A DNA stretch of 18,769 nucleotides, taken from JBGTBQ01 sp041749275 (GTDB lineage Bacteria; Acidobacteriota; Blastocatellia; Pyrinomonadales; Pyrinomonadaceae). Of this stretch, positions 7,465 to 14,500 are shown in pieces (the stretch's first letter is position 1; every line of letters begins with the position of its first letter). The translations under genes were made by a program, and so were the position numbers. The stretch spans positions 1 through 18,769 of the forward strand of contig JBGTBQ010000007.1 in NCBI GenBank assembly GCA_041749275.1. The letters run 5' to 3'. The notes under the pieces were generated by a model, which was given only the letters and a program-made list of their open reading frames with translations, was not told the origin of the DNA and searched no databases.

Positions 7465-7734
7465 ATGAATGACCGGCGCGATCAAACAGAGTTCACGCAG
7501 GTCGCTCCCGTCTTCGAGGGCTTCGTCCTCAAAGCGCTCGACCAGAGCCAGCGAGCGAAGGCGCGGAAGGCCGTCACACGTGTTCTCGGCAAGGGGTGGG
7601 TGATGCGCGGCTTTGGCGACGACGAGACCGACTTTGAAGTGATGCGGCGTTCGCCGAAAGGCACGCGGCGCTCGGTTCGCCGCGCATGGGAGAAAACGTA
7701 TTACGCGGCTGAAAGACGCTGTTTGCGCCGCTGA
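7465..7734 (+). CDS. Small uncharacterised basic protein
   Basis: An 89-residue protein starting MNDRRDQTEFTQVAPVFEGF, with a central helical segment (KALDQSQRAKARKAVTRVLG), then GWVMRGFGDDETDFEVMRRS and a very basic C-terminus. No family is recognised. The frame extends to a TTG at 7408, but the ATG at 7465 is the first ATG; no clear ribosome site precedes either, so the start is uncertain. It lies just downstream of the promoter region and 38 bp before the GMC oxidoreductase gene, so it probably heads that operon. Confidence 0.55.
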   Translation: MNDRRDQTEFTQVAPVFEGFVLKALDQSQRAKARKAVTRVLGKGWVMRGFGDDETDFEVMRRSPKGTRRSVRRAWEKTYYAAERRCLRR

Positions 7735-7772
7735 TATGGCTCACGCCCGCGCGGCTGAAAAAGGAGGAAACG

Positions 7773-9389
7773 ATGCCCGGCAAAATTGTCGAGGGCCGCA
7801 CTCTCACCGACGAATGGACGCTGATGCCCGACTTCTGCGTCATCGGTTCGGGCGCGGCGGGCGGCGTCTGCGCGCTCAAGCTGGCCGAGGCCGGCTTCGA
7901 CGTGATCGTGCTCGAAGAAGGGCCGAACATTCCGAAGGAGCAGGGGCACGGGGGCCTCTCTCACGTGCGGAAGACGCTCAACGAGCGCGAAGCAGACATG
8001 TACAAGCTGCTCTATCAAGAGGGCGCGACGCGCCTCACGAAGAACGGCGGGGTCAAGGTCTTGCAGGGGCGTTGCCTCGGCGGCGGCACCGCCGTCAACT
8101 GGTCGGCCTGTCTGCCGCCGCGCCTCGAAACGCTCGACGAGTGGCGGAAGCGCGGGCTGCCGTTCACGCGCCAGAACCTCGACCCCTATCTGCGCGAGGT
8201 CGTCAACTATCTGCCCATCGTCCGCAACGACAAGTACAATACCTCCGCGCGTAAGTTCATCGAGGGCTGCGACCACCTCAACATCCCGCACGACAACCTG
8301 CCGAACAACACGCACAACTGCCGCGAGTGCGGGAGCTGCGGCGTGGGCTGCCCCTACGACCGCAAGATGAGCGGCTTCGTCAAGTGGCTGCCCGACGCCG
8401 TCCAGCGCGGCGCGACCGTCTACACCGACACGAAGGTTGATAAACTCGTCGGCAAAGCCAACCGCATCACCGAAGTTCATTCACACTTCATTGACGCGAA
8501 GACGCGCCCGACCGGGGGCACGCTTGTCGTCAAGCCGACGAAAGGCGTCGTGCTCGCCGCCGGAGCCATCGGCACGCCCGCCATCCTCCTGCGCTCGAAG
8601 CTCGCTCTCGACAAGCGCGTCGGCAAGAGCACGCACATCCATCCCGTCACCATCACCATCGGCAAGTACCCGGAGAAGACGCACCCCGCTTACGGCGTGC
8701 CCGACAACATGTGGACGCCGAAGTTCGCCGCCGGCCCCACGGGCTACCTCGTCGAGACCGGCTCGTTCTTCCCCGTGCTTTCGGCTTCAGCCACGCTCCA
8801 GCACGGCGAAGAGCTGCACCGCATCATGCGCGACTACTACCCGAACGGCGCGATCTCCTACGCGCACCACACGACCGGCTTCGACGACAAAGAGAAGTAC
8901 GGCACGGTCGAACTCGACAAGAACGGCGACCCACAATTGGACTACGTTATCCCGCAGGCCAACGTGAAGCCGATGCAGGAGAGCCTCGAAGTGATGGTGA
9001 ACATCCATCTCGCCGCCGGCGCGACCTCGGTCTACGTCATGCGGAATCCGCCACTCGAAGTCAAAGCCGGCTCCGGTTTCGACGAGATCAAAAAAATCAA
9101 CTTCGCCGAGCCGCAGCGCTCGACCATCTTCACCGTCCACGTCATGGGCGGCTGCCAGATGAACAAGGACGCGAAGCGCCGCTGCGTCAACGACGACTTC
9201 ACGTTCGGGAAGATGAAGAACCTCTGGGTTGTGGACGCCTCGATCTTTCCGACGGCGCTCGGCGCGAACCCACAGGTGACGATCTACTCGCTCGCGCTCT
9301 GGGGGGCGCGCGAAATCTGCGAGCAGAACAACGCGCAGTTCAAGCTCAATCACCAGCAAGGAGGTACGTGGCCGTGGCCGGGTTACTGA
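7773..9389 (+). CDS. GMC-family FAD oxidoreductase with a ferredoxin-like Cys cluster
   Basis: A 538-residue FAD-dependent alcohol/sugar dehydrogenase of the GMC family. The Rossmann nucleotide-binding motif GSGAAGG begins at residue 25 and the strand ends VIVLEEG at 45-50. LGGGTAVNW (102-110) is the second FAD signature. The family C-terminus carries His456 in FTVHVMGGCQ and Asn499 in GANPQVTIYSLA, the likely catalytic His/Asn pair. Residues 183-193 read CRECGSCGVGC, a C-x2-C-x2-C-x3-C pattern like a [4Fe-4S] site, as in some long-chain alcohol oxidase relatives. There is no Tat or Sec signal. AAGGAGG precedes the ATG by about 6 bases. The following subunit-3-like gene overlaps it by 16 bases. 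The substrate is unknown. Confidence 0.93.
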   Translation: MPGKIVEGRTLTDEWTLMPDFCVIGSGAAGGVCALKLAEAGFDVIVLEEGPNIPKEQGHGGLSHVRKTLNEREADMYKLLYQEGATRLTKNGGVKVLQGRCLGGGTAVNWSACLPPRLETLDEWRKRGLPFTRQNLDPYLREVVNYLPIVRNDKYNTSARKFIEGCDHLNIPHDNLPNNTHNCRECGSCGVGCPYDRKMSGFVKWLPDAVQRGATVYTDTKVDKLVGKANRITEVHSHFIDAKTRPTGGTLVVKPTKGVVLAAGAIGTPAILLRSKLALDKRVGKSTHIHPVTITIGKYPEKTHPAYGVPDNMWTPKFAAGPTGYLVETGSFFPVLSASATLQHGEELHRIMRDYYPNGAISYAHHTTGFDDKEKYGTVELDKNGDPQLDYVIPQANVKPMQESLEVMVNIHLAAGATSVYVMRNPPLEVKAGSGFDEIKKINFAEPQRSTIFTVHVMGGCQMNKDAKRRCVNDDFTFGKMKNLWVVDASIFPTALGANPQVTIYSLALWGAREICEQNNAQFKLNHQQGGTWPWPGY

Positions 9390-9904
9390 AAATATTGAAC
9401 GAGGCGGCAAAGCCGAAGAAGCGCGCCGAGGTTAAGCCCATCAAGCTCGAACACCTCAACGAGAAGACGGCGCTCATCCTGTTCGCCGTCGCCGAAGCCG
9501 TGCTCGGCGAGAACTTTCTCGCGCAGGCTCCAAAGTTTATCGAGACCGTTGACGACTATCTCAACTACCAGCGCCCGTCGCAGCGCGAAGCGTTCCTCAC
9601 GGCGCTGCTTTTGGCTGAGACTCGGCTCTTCAACTTCATCGTCGGCGGGAATCCGAAACCCTTTTCGCACATGTCGCTCGCGGAGCGCCGGAAGACGCTC
9701 GAACAGCTCCGTTCGAGCAAACAGCAACAGGGCCGGAACATCTATGCGGCCTTCGTTAACGTCTCGGCCTCGACCTACTATGCGAGCGACCTCACGTGGC
9801 CCGACCTCGGCTATGCGGGCGTCAGCGTGGATCACCCCGAGATTCTCAGCCAGCCGCCGCCCGTGCCGTGGCGGCCCGCCGACCCACGGCCAATCGAACC
9901 GTGA
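9374..9904 (+). CDS. Gluconate 2-dehydrogenase subunit 3-like protein
   Basis: A 176-residue helical protein (LNEKTALILFAVAEAVLG, REAFLTALLLAETRLFNFIVGG, MSLAERRKTLEQLRSS), ending in YYASDLTWPDLGYAGVS, which resembles the C-terminal G-Y-G-x-P region of gluconate 2-dehydrogenase subunit 3. In known enzymes this small subunit supports a GMC flavoprotein. The GTG at 9374 is preferred: AAGGAGGT (9358-9365) ends 8 bases before it, while the in-frame GTG at 9368 is too close. The start overlaps the GMC stop, indicating coupling. Unlike many relatives it has no Tat signal, so the complex seems cytoplasmic. No cytochrome c subunit follows. Confidence 0.8.
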   Translation: MAGLLKILNEAAKPKKRAEVKPIKLEHLNEKTALILFAVAEAVLGENFLAQAPKFIETVDDYLNYQRPSQREAFLTALLLAETRLFNFIVGGNPKPFSHMSLAERRKTLEQLRSSKQQQGRNIYAAFVNVSASTYYASDLTWPDLGYAGVSVDHPEILSQPPPVPWRPADPRPIEP

Positions 9905-10042
9905 CCCGGCGAAGTCCGCTGTGCCGGGAATCAATGAGTTGCTGCCCAGATGGGGAAACGTTTCGAGGCGGACAGGCATTAATGGAAGAGACGAGTTCGT
10001 TTTTCAAAAACAGCGCGTGACGTTTAAGAAAGGGAGCACCCC

Positions 10043-11005
10043 ATGGCTAATGAAGGGTTTTTTGAACTCGGTCTGCTCGACGTGGCCGGTCGCCCGGTCA
10101 ACGAGACGGGCGTCAAGGTGAGTTTCGTCCGGGTGACTGAGAACAAGGTCATCTCGACCGCGTCGAATCTCGCCTTCCCGCCGCCGCACAGGTTCGCCGT
10201 CCCGGCCTTCCCGCAGGAGAAGAACCTGCTCTGCGAAGTGACGACGCCGCGTTATCGCCAGCGCCGCTCCGGCATCTTCACGCTGACCGATGGCGAAACC
10301 ATCGTCCGGAACCTGACCTTGTTCCGCCGCCCTGACAAGTTCACCGCCAGCTTCACCGCGTGGGATCAACTCCCCAGCCATTTCCTGCCGTTCAAGTCGG
10401 CCCTCAACAAATCCTCGGCGGTGAAAGTGAAGGGCGGCAAGATGCTCGGCAAGTTCACCGAAAGCGCCTACGACGGCGTGACGGGCGCGGCGGAGTTGTC
10501 GGCGAAGGCAGCGCTCCTCAACCTCTACACGAAACTCTCTGACCTGAAAGAGCCGACCGAAGGGAAAGAGCCGTGGTTCTCATTCGTGCGTGAGATACTG
10601 GAGATCGGAAAGGAGAGATTCATCGCCGTCGTTGACCCGCGGATGGGCGAAATCGTCCGCGCCGTCAAGAGCAACCTCGGCAAATTCAAAGACTACAAGA
10701 ACACGCCCGCGCAGAATCATTTCGGGAACATCCCCGCCGCGCTCAACCCGCAGAAGTCGAAGATGTTCAGCCTCAAGTCAACCGAAGACCACGGCAACGT
10801 CCAACTGACCTTCGCTCCCTGCACGGACGCGAGCGGCAACGACCTGCTCATCCTCGACGCCGACATAGACGAGAACGGTCGTCTGCTGGCTCATCTCGCA
10901 GACCTCTTCAAGCACAAGTTCACGGGCGGCACGCACCCGTTCGACATCCACGAGTACCTCGCACTCAGCAACCTGAACCGGCATCTTGGCTACGAGTTGG
11001 TTTAG
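10043..11005 (+). CDS. Uncharacterised 320-aa protein linked to the GMC oxidoreductase
   Basis: I do not recognise the family. The first 95 or so residues look like a beta-sandwich (FFELGLLDVAGRPVNETGVK, then VSFVRVT... and a strand LCEVTTPRYRQRRSGIFTL followed by DGETIVRNLTLFRRP), similar in style to carboxypeptidase-regulatory or Cna-B modules. The remainder is alpha/beta, including KGGKMLGKFTESAYDGVTGA, a helical stretch, and a final LLAHLADLFKHKF...HEYLALSNLNRHLGYELV. There is no signal peptide. AAAGGGAG ends 8 bases before the ATG. It follows the subunit-3 gene by 138 bp on the same strand and is closed by a hairpin, so it is likely the last gene of that operon. Its role there is unknown. 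Confidence 0.7.
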   Translation: MANEGFFELGLLDVAGRPVNETGVKVSFVRVTENKVISTASNLAFPPPHRFAVPAFPQEKNLLCEVTTPRYRQRRSGIFTLTDGETIVRNLTLFRRPDKFTASFTAWDQLPSHFLPFKSALNKSSAVKVKGGKMLGKFTESAYDGVTGAAELSAKAALLNLYTKLSDLKEPTEGKEPWFSFVREILEIGKERFIAVVDPRMGEIVRAVKSNLGKFKDYKNTPAQNHFGNIPAALNPQKSKMFSLKSTEDHGNVQLTFAPCTDASGNDLLILDADIDENGRLLAHLADLFKHKFTGGTHPFDIHEYLALSNLNRHLGYELV

Positions 11006-11038
11006 GCAAAATGAGATGCGCGGCTAGTGCATCCTGCA

Positions 11039-11079
11039 CGGCCCGCCCGGAGGCTCCGGCGCCATCTCCGGGCGGGCCG
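11039..11079. terminator. GC-rich hairpin after the 320-aa protein gene
   Basis: Arms 11039-11052 and 11066-11079 form a perfect 14-bp stem (CGGCCCGCCCGGAG) with a 13-base loop, 34 bases after the stop at 11005. There is no U tract, so termination may need other factors. It lies between convergent genes and could serve both. Confidence 0.55.
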
Positions 11080-11181
11080 AATCCTGTACGATCTCGTGCA
11101 TCTCAAACACGTTCCCTCTGGTGAACTCCTCTTTCGGCAGCGAGCCGGACTGCGCGTGCCAGCCGCCGCACGCATACAACA

Positions 11182-11213
11182 CAGACCGCCGGCACGCCTA
11201 ACCCGGCGGTCTG
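11182..11213. terminator. Hairpin between convergent genes
   Basis: Arms 11182-11192 and 11203-11213 pair over 11 bp (CAGACCGCCGG) around a 10-base loop. It lies 33 bases beyond the stop of the minus-strand DUF1059 gene, so it is a candidate terminator for that gene; the T content after it is modest. Confidence 0.5.
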
Positions 11214-11245
11214 ACTTTATGCGGAGATGCGAAGCGTCCGCCTCG

Positions 11246-11422
11246 CTACTCGTCTTTGATCGCGGCCCGCGCTTTCTCCGCCAGCTCCGGAGGCACTTCG
11301 TCCATGCCGTGCGCCGTGCGGGCGTGCTCGGCGACCTGCTCCAACACCTCTTCATCCGACTCGCCGCGGGCCACGAAATCGCAATCCGGCCCGACATCCC
11401 CGCAACTCATCGTCTTTGCCAT
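11246..11422 (-). CDS. DUF1059 family small protein
   Basis: A 58-residue protein, MAKTMSCGDVGPDCDFVARG, then a segment containing DEEVLEQVAEHARTAHG and ending RAAIKDE. The CxDxGPDCDFVxRG opening and AEHAxxxHG segment are the hallmarks of DUF1059, a family of small proteins of unknown function. The two Cys and the His residues could bind a metal, which is inference. The frame runs upstream to 11533, but the ATG at 11422 has GAGGAGGAG about 6 bases before it and matches the family's length. It is transcribed alone, convergent with the GMC operon and divergent from the EF-G-like gene. Confidence 0.88.
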   Translation of the reverse strand: MAKTMSCGDVGPDCDFVARGESDEEVLEQVAEHARTAHGMDEVPPELAEKARAAIKDE

Positions 11423-11694
11423 TGTCGCTCCTCCTCGGAAAAGAAATCTGGTGGTCGAACGTCGCGCACAGATTAGACCGGGGCCACTCGGCAACACAAC
11501 CAAGCGGTAAGTATCCTCGGTTCGACGCTCCATTTTCGGCTGCTTGCGTTTCCGCCTTTCGGTCGCGTAAATTATTCCCTCAACCTTGAGGTTCTATCCC
11601 GCGGCAAATTTCAAACTCAGGCGGGCGGCAGGCGGCTTCCCTTGTCGCGCCCAGCGTCCGCCGACCTGTCGAAAGGATGTTCTGACCTGACGCC

Positions 11695-13800
11695 ATGAAA
11701 GCCTATCCCACAAACCAGATTCGCAACCTCGCCGTCATCGGGCACGGCGACGCCGGCAAGACTCAACTCGTCAGCTCGCTCCTCTACGTCGCGGGCGCCA
11801 CCCCGCGCTGGGGCAAGGTTGACGAGGGCACGACCACGACCGATTACGACGAAGACTCCATCGCTCGCAAGGTCACGCTCAACACCGCGCTCGCGCACCT
11901 CGAATGGCGCGACCACAAGGTCAACCTCATAGACACGCCCGGCTACGCCGCCTTCGTCTCGCACGCGCGGCCCGCGCTCCGCGTCGGCGACTGCGCGCTC
12001 GTCGTCGTCCACGCCGTCAAGGGCGTCGAGGTGCAGACCGAGAAGACTTGGGCCTACGCCAACGAATTCATGGTGCCGCGCATCATGGTCATCAACCAGA
12101 TGGACAAGGAGCACGCCGACTTCGGCGCGGCGCTCGACTCGGCGCGCAACACCTTCAGCCGCGCCATCGTCCCCTTCACGCTGCCCATCGGCAAAGAGAC
12201 GACTTTTCGCGGCGTCGTGGACATCGTCCACATGAAGGCTTACGAGTTCGACGCGAACGGCAAGGCGAAGGAGATTGACATCCCCGCCGAGGGGCGCGAG
12301 GTCGTGGACAAGGAGCGCGAGCGCCTCGTCGAAGTGATCGCCGAATCGGACGACAAGCTGCTGGAAAAGTATTTCGAGTTGGGCACGCTTCCGGAAGAGG
12401 ACGTGGTGCCGAACATCAGCCGGGCGATTGCGGCGAGCCGCCTGTGCCCGGTCTTCGCCCTCTCCTCCGCGACGCTCGCCGGCGTCTCCACCCTGCTCGA
12501 CGGCATCATTGATTACGCGCCCGCGCCCGACACGCACGAGGCCGAGCACGGCAAGGCGAGCGCGGATGGCGACGGCGGCGAGGCCGTCACGCGCCGCTAC
12601 AGCCCCGAAGAGCCTTTTTCGGCCTACATCTTTCGCACCATCGCCGATCCGTTCGCGGGTCGCATCAACGTGATGAAGATCATCAGCGGCAAGGTCAAGG
12701 CGGACGCCACCATGCAGAACACGACGCGCGGCGTGGCCGAGCGTCTCGGCGCCTTGCACTCGATGCAGGGCAAGCAGCTCGACAAGATTGAAGAGGCGAG
12801 CGCGGGCGACATCATCGCCTGCGTCAAACTCAAAGAGACGCAGACCGGCGACACGCTCTCCGACAAGGCCGCGCCGGTCGTGTATGACAAACTCGAATAC
12901 CCGGAGGCCGCCATCTCCTTCGCCATCGAGCCGAAGTCGCGGCAGGACGAGGAGAAGATCAGCGTCGCGCTGCATAAGATTCTCGAAGAAGACCCGGCGC
13001 TGCGCTTCACGCGCGACGCGCAGACGAAAGAGTTTCTGCTCTCCGGCTCCGGACAGCTCCACGTCGAGACCGTAGTCGAAAAACTGAAGAACCGTTATCA
13101 CGTCGAGGTCGCGCTGCATCCTCCGAAAGTGCCTTACAAGGAGACGATCACGGCGCGCGCCGAGGTGCAGGGCCGCCACAAAAAGCAGACCGGCGGGCGC
13201 GGCCAGTTCGGCGACTGCAAGGTCGTCTTCGAGCCGCTGCCGCGCGGCGAAGGCTTCATCTTCGAGGACAAAATCTTCGGCGGCTCCGTTCCGCAAAACT
13301 TCCGCCCCGCCATCGAGAAGGGCATCGTCGAAGCGGCGGCGAACGGAGCGATTGCCGGCTATCCGCTGGTTGACTTCAAGGCGACGCTCATTGACGGCTC
13401 ATACCACACCGTAGACTCGGACGAGCATTCGTTCCGCGCCGCGGGCCGCAAGGCTTTTCGCAACGCCATTGAAAAGGTCAAGCCGACCTTGCTGGAGCCG
13501 GTCATGGAGGTCGAAGTGGTCGCGCCCGTCGAATGCAGCGGCGACATCATGGGCGACCTCAACTCGCGGCGCGGTCGGATGCAGGGGATGGAGATGCGCG
13601 GCAAGAATCAGGTCATCAAGGCGCAAGCGCCGATGTCCGAGATGCTCGACTACCAATCCAAGCTCAACTCCATCACCGGCGCGCGCGGCTCCTACCACAT
13701 GGAGTTCTCGCACTACGACCCCGTGCCCGGCAACATCGCGCAGAAGATCGTCGAGCAGGCGCGGGCCGAAGGTAGAATCAGGGCTGAGGAGGAAGAATAA
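11695..13800 (+). CDS. Elongation factor G-like translational GTPase (EF-G paralogue)
   Basis: A 701-residue protein with the full EF-G domain set. G1 is GHGDAGKT (16-23), G3 DTPGY (80-84) and G4 NQMD (134-137), followed by EF-G domains II to V, including the domain IV segment GRGQFGDCKV and the domain V region with GDLNSRRGRMQGM. It differs from canonical FusA: the first loop is GHGDAGKT rather than GHIDAGKT, the position of the catalytic His in DTPGH is Tyr84, and G4 is NQMD instead of NKMD. These are features of secondary EF-G-like proteins (for example the T. thermophilus EF-G-2 type), whose role is poorly defined; reduced ribosome-dependent GTPase activity would be expected. No strong ribosome site precedes the ATG. 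It is followed after 5 bases by the Uma2 gene. Confidence 0.92.
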   Translation: MKAYPTNQIRNLAVIGHGDAGKTQLVSSLLYVAGATPRWGKVDEGTTTTDYDEDSIARKVTLNTALAHLEWRDHKVNLIDTPGYAAFVSHARPALRVGDCALVVVHAVKGVEVQTEKTWAYANEFMVPRIMVINQMDKEHADFGAALDSARNTFSRAIVPFTLPIGKETTFRGVVDIVHMKAYEFDANGKAKEIDIPAEGREVVDKERERLVEVIAESDDKLLEKYFELGTLPEEDVVPNISRAIAASRLCPVFALSSATLAGVSTLLDGIIDYAPAPDTHEAEHGKASADGDGGEAVTRRYSPEEPFSAYIFRTIADPFAGRINVMKIISGKVKADATMQNTTRGVAERLGALHSMQGKQLDKIEEASAGDIIACVKLKETQTGDTLSDKAAPVVYDKLEYPEAAISFAIEPKSRQDEEKISVALHKILEEDPALRFTRDAQTKEFLLSGSGQLHVETVVEKLKNRYHVEVALHPPKVPYKETITARAEVQGRHKKQTGGRGQFGDCKVVFEPLPRGEGFIFEDKIFGGSVPQNFRPAIEKGIVEAAANGAIAGYPLVDFKATLIDGSYHTVDSDEHSFRAAGRKAFRNAIEKVKPTLLEPVMEVEVVAPVECSGDIMGDLNSRRGRMQGMEMRGKNQVIKAQAPMSEMLDYQSKLNSITGARGSYHMEFSHYDPVPGNIAQKIVEQARAEGRIRAEEEE

Positions 13801-13805
13801 GAATC

Positions 13806-14366
13806 ATGTCGCGCCAGTTGGCAAAGTATTGGATTAACGCCGACGAGTACGAGCGCATGGGCGAGGCGGGCATCTTCGCGCCGGAGGCCCGTCTTGAACT
13901 CATCGAAGGAGAGATTTACGAGATGTCACCGATTGGCAGCCCTCACGCCGCGTGCGTTGATTTCCTCATCTTCTTTCTTGGTCAACTGTCGCAACGGCGA
14001 TTCATCGTGCGCGCGCAGAATCCGATTCGTCTCAGCGACTTCTCCGAGCCGCAGCCGGACGTGGCCTTACTGCGCTGGCGTGACGATTTTTATCGCGGCG
14101 CCCACCCGCGCCCGGCGGATGTTCTCCTCCTTATCGAAGTCGCCGACACGACCATCGGGGCGGACAAGGCGGTGAAAGTCCCGCTCTATGCCACGTCCGG
14201 CATTCCGGAGACGTGGATCGTCAACCTGCCCGACGAACAGATCGAGGTCTACGCCGACCCGGCGGGCGGCGCGTACAAGATCGCCAAGACGTACAGGCGC
14301 GGCGAGACGGCGCAAGCGCACACGCTCTCGAACCTGTCCGTCGCCGTCGCCGAAGTGCTGGGATAG
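13806..14366 (+). CDS. Uma2 (DUF820) family PD-(D/E)xK endonuclease-like protein
   Basis: A 186-residue protein with the Uma2 restriction-endonuclease-like fold. RLELIEGEIYEMSPIGSPHA opens the core (29-48). The likely catalytic residues are Asp85 in PQPDVALL, Glu111 in LLLIEVAD and Lys121 or Lys124 in DKAVKVPLY, followed by the family's GIPETWIVNLPDEQIEVYA. The family is abundant in multicellular or complex soil bacteria and cyanobacteria; substrates are largely unknown. GAGGAGGAA (13787-13795) lies within the end of the preceding gene and sets the ATG start 5 bases after that stop, so it is translationally coupled to the EF-G-like gene. A strong hairpin follows. Confidence 0.92.
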   Translation: MSRQLAKYWINADEYERMGEAGIFAPEARLELIEGEIYEMSPIGSPHAACVDFLIFFLGQLSQRRFIVRAQNPIRLSDFSEPQPDVALLRWRDDFYRGAHPRPADVLLLIEVADTTIGADKAVKVPLYATSGIPETWIVNLPDEQIEVYADPAGGAYKIAKTYRRGETAQAHTLSNLSVAVAEVLG

Positions 14367-14374
14367 ACAATTTT

Positions 14375-14428
14375 GCGGCTGCGTTTCGCCGGGAGCGCGG
14401 GCGTCGCACCCGCGCTCCCGGCAGCCGC
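14375..14428 (+). terminator. Strong hairpin after the Uma2 gene
   Basis: A 14-bp perfect stem (14388-14401 with 14409-14422; GCCGGGAGCGCGGG) with a 7-base loop, extended by an outer 6-bp pairing GCGGCT (14375-14380) with AGCCGC (14423-14428) across a one-sided 7-base bulge. There is no U tract. It sits between the convergent Uma2 and Roco genes. Confidence 0.6.
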
Positions 14429-14500
14429 CTCCTCCGTTCAATTGCAAACTGCTCTAAGCGAAGGGATGATTAGATGAGAGCATCTGAGAACATCGAATTT

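Noticed and set aside
8711..9367. Upstream extension of the subunit-3-like frame
   Set aside because: This part lies within the GMC gene in another frame and is Arg-rich nonsense; the GTG at 9374 with a strong ribosome site is the true start.
11617..13296. Minus-strand open frame of 559 codons
   Set aside because: Antisense to the EF-G-like gene, with Arg/Val/Asp-rich low-information composition and no domain.
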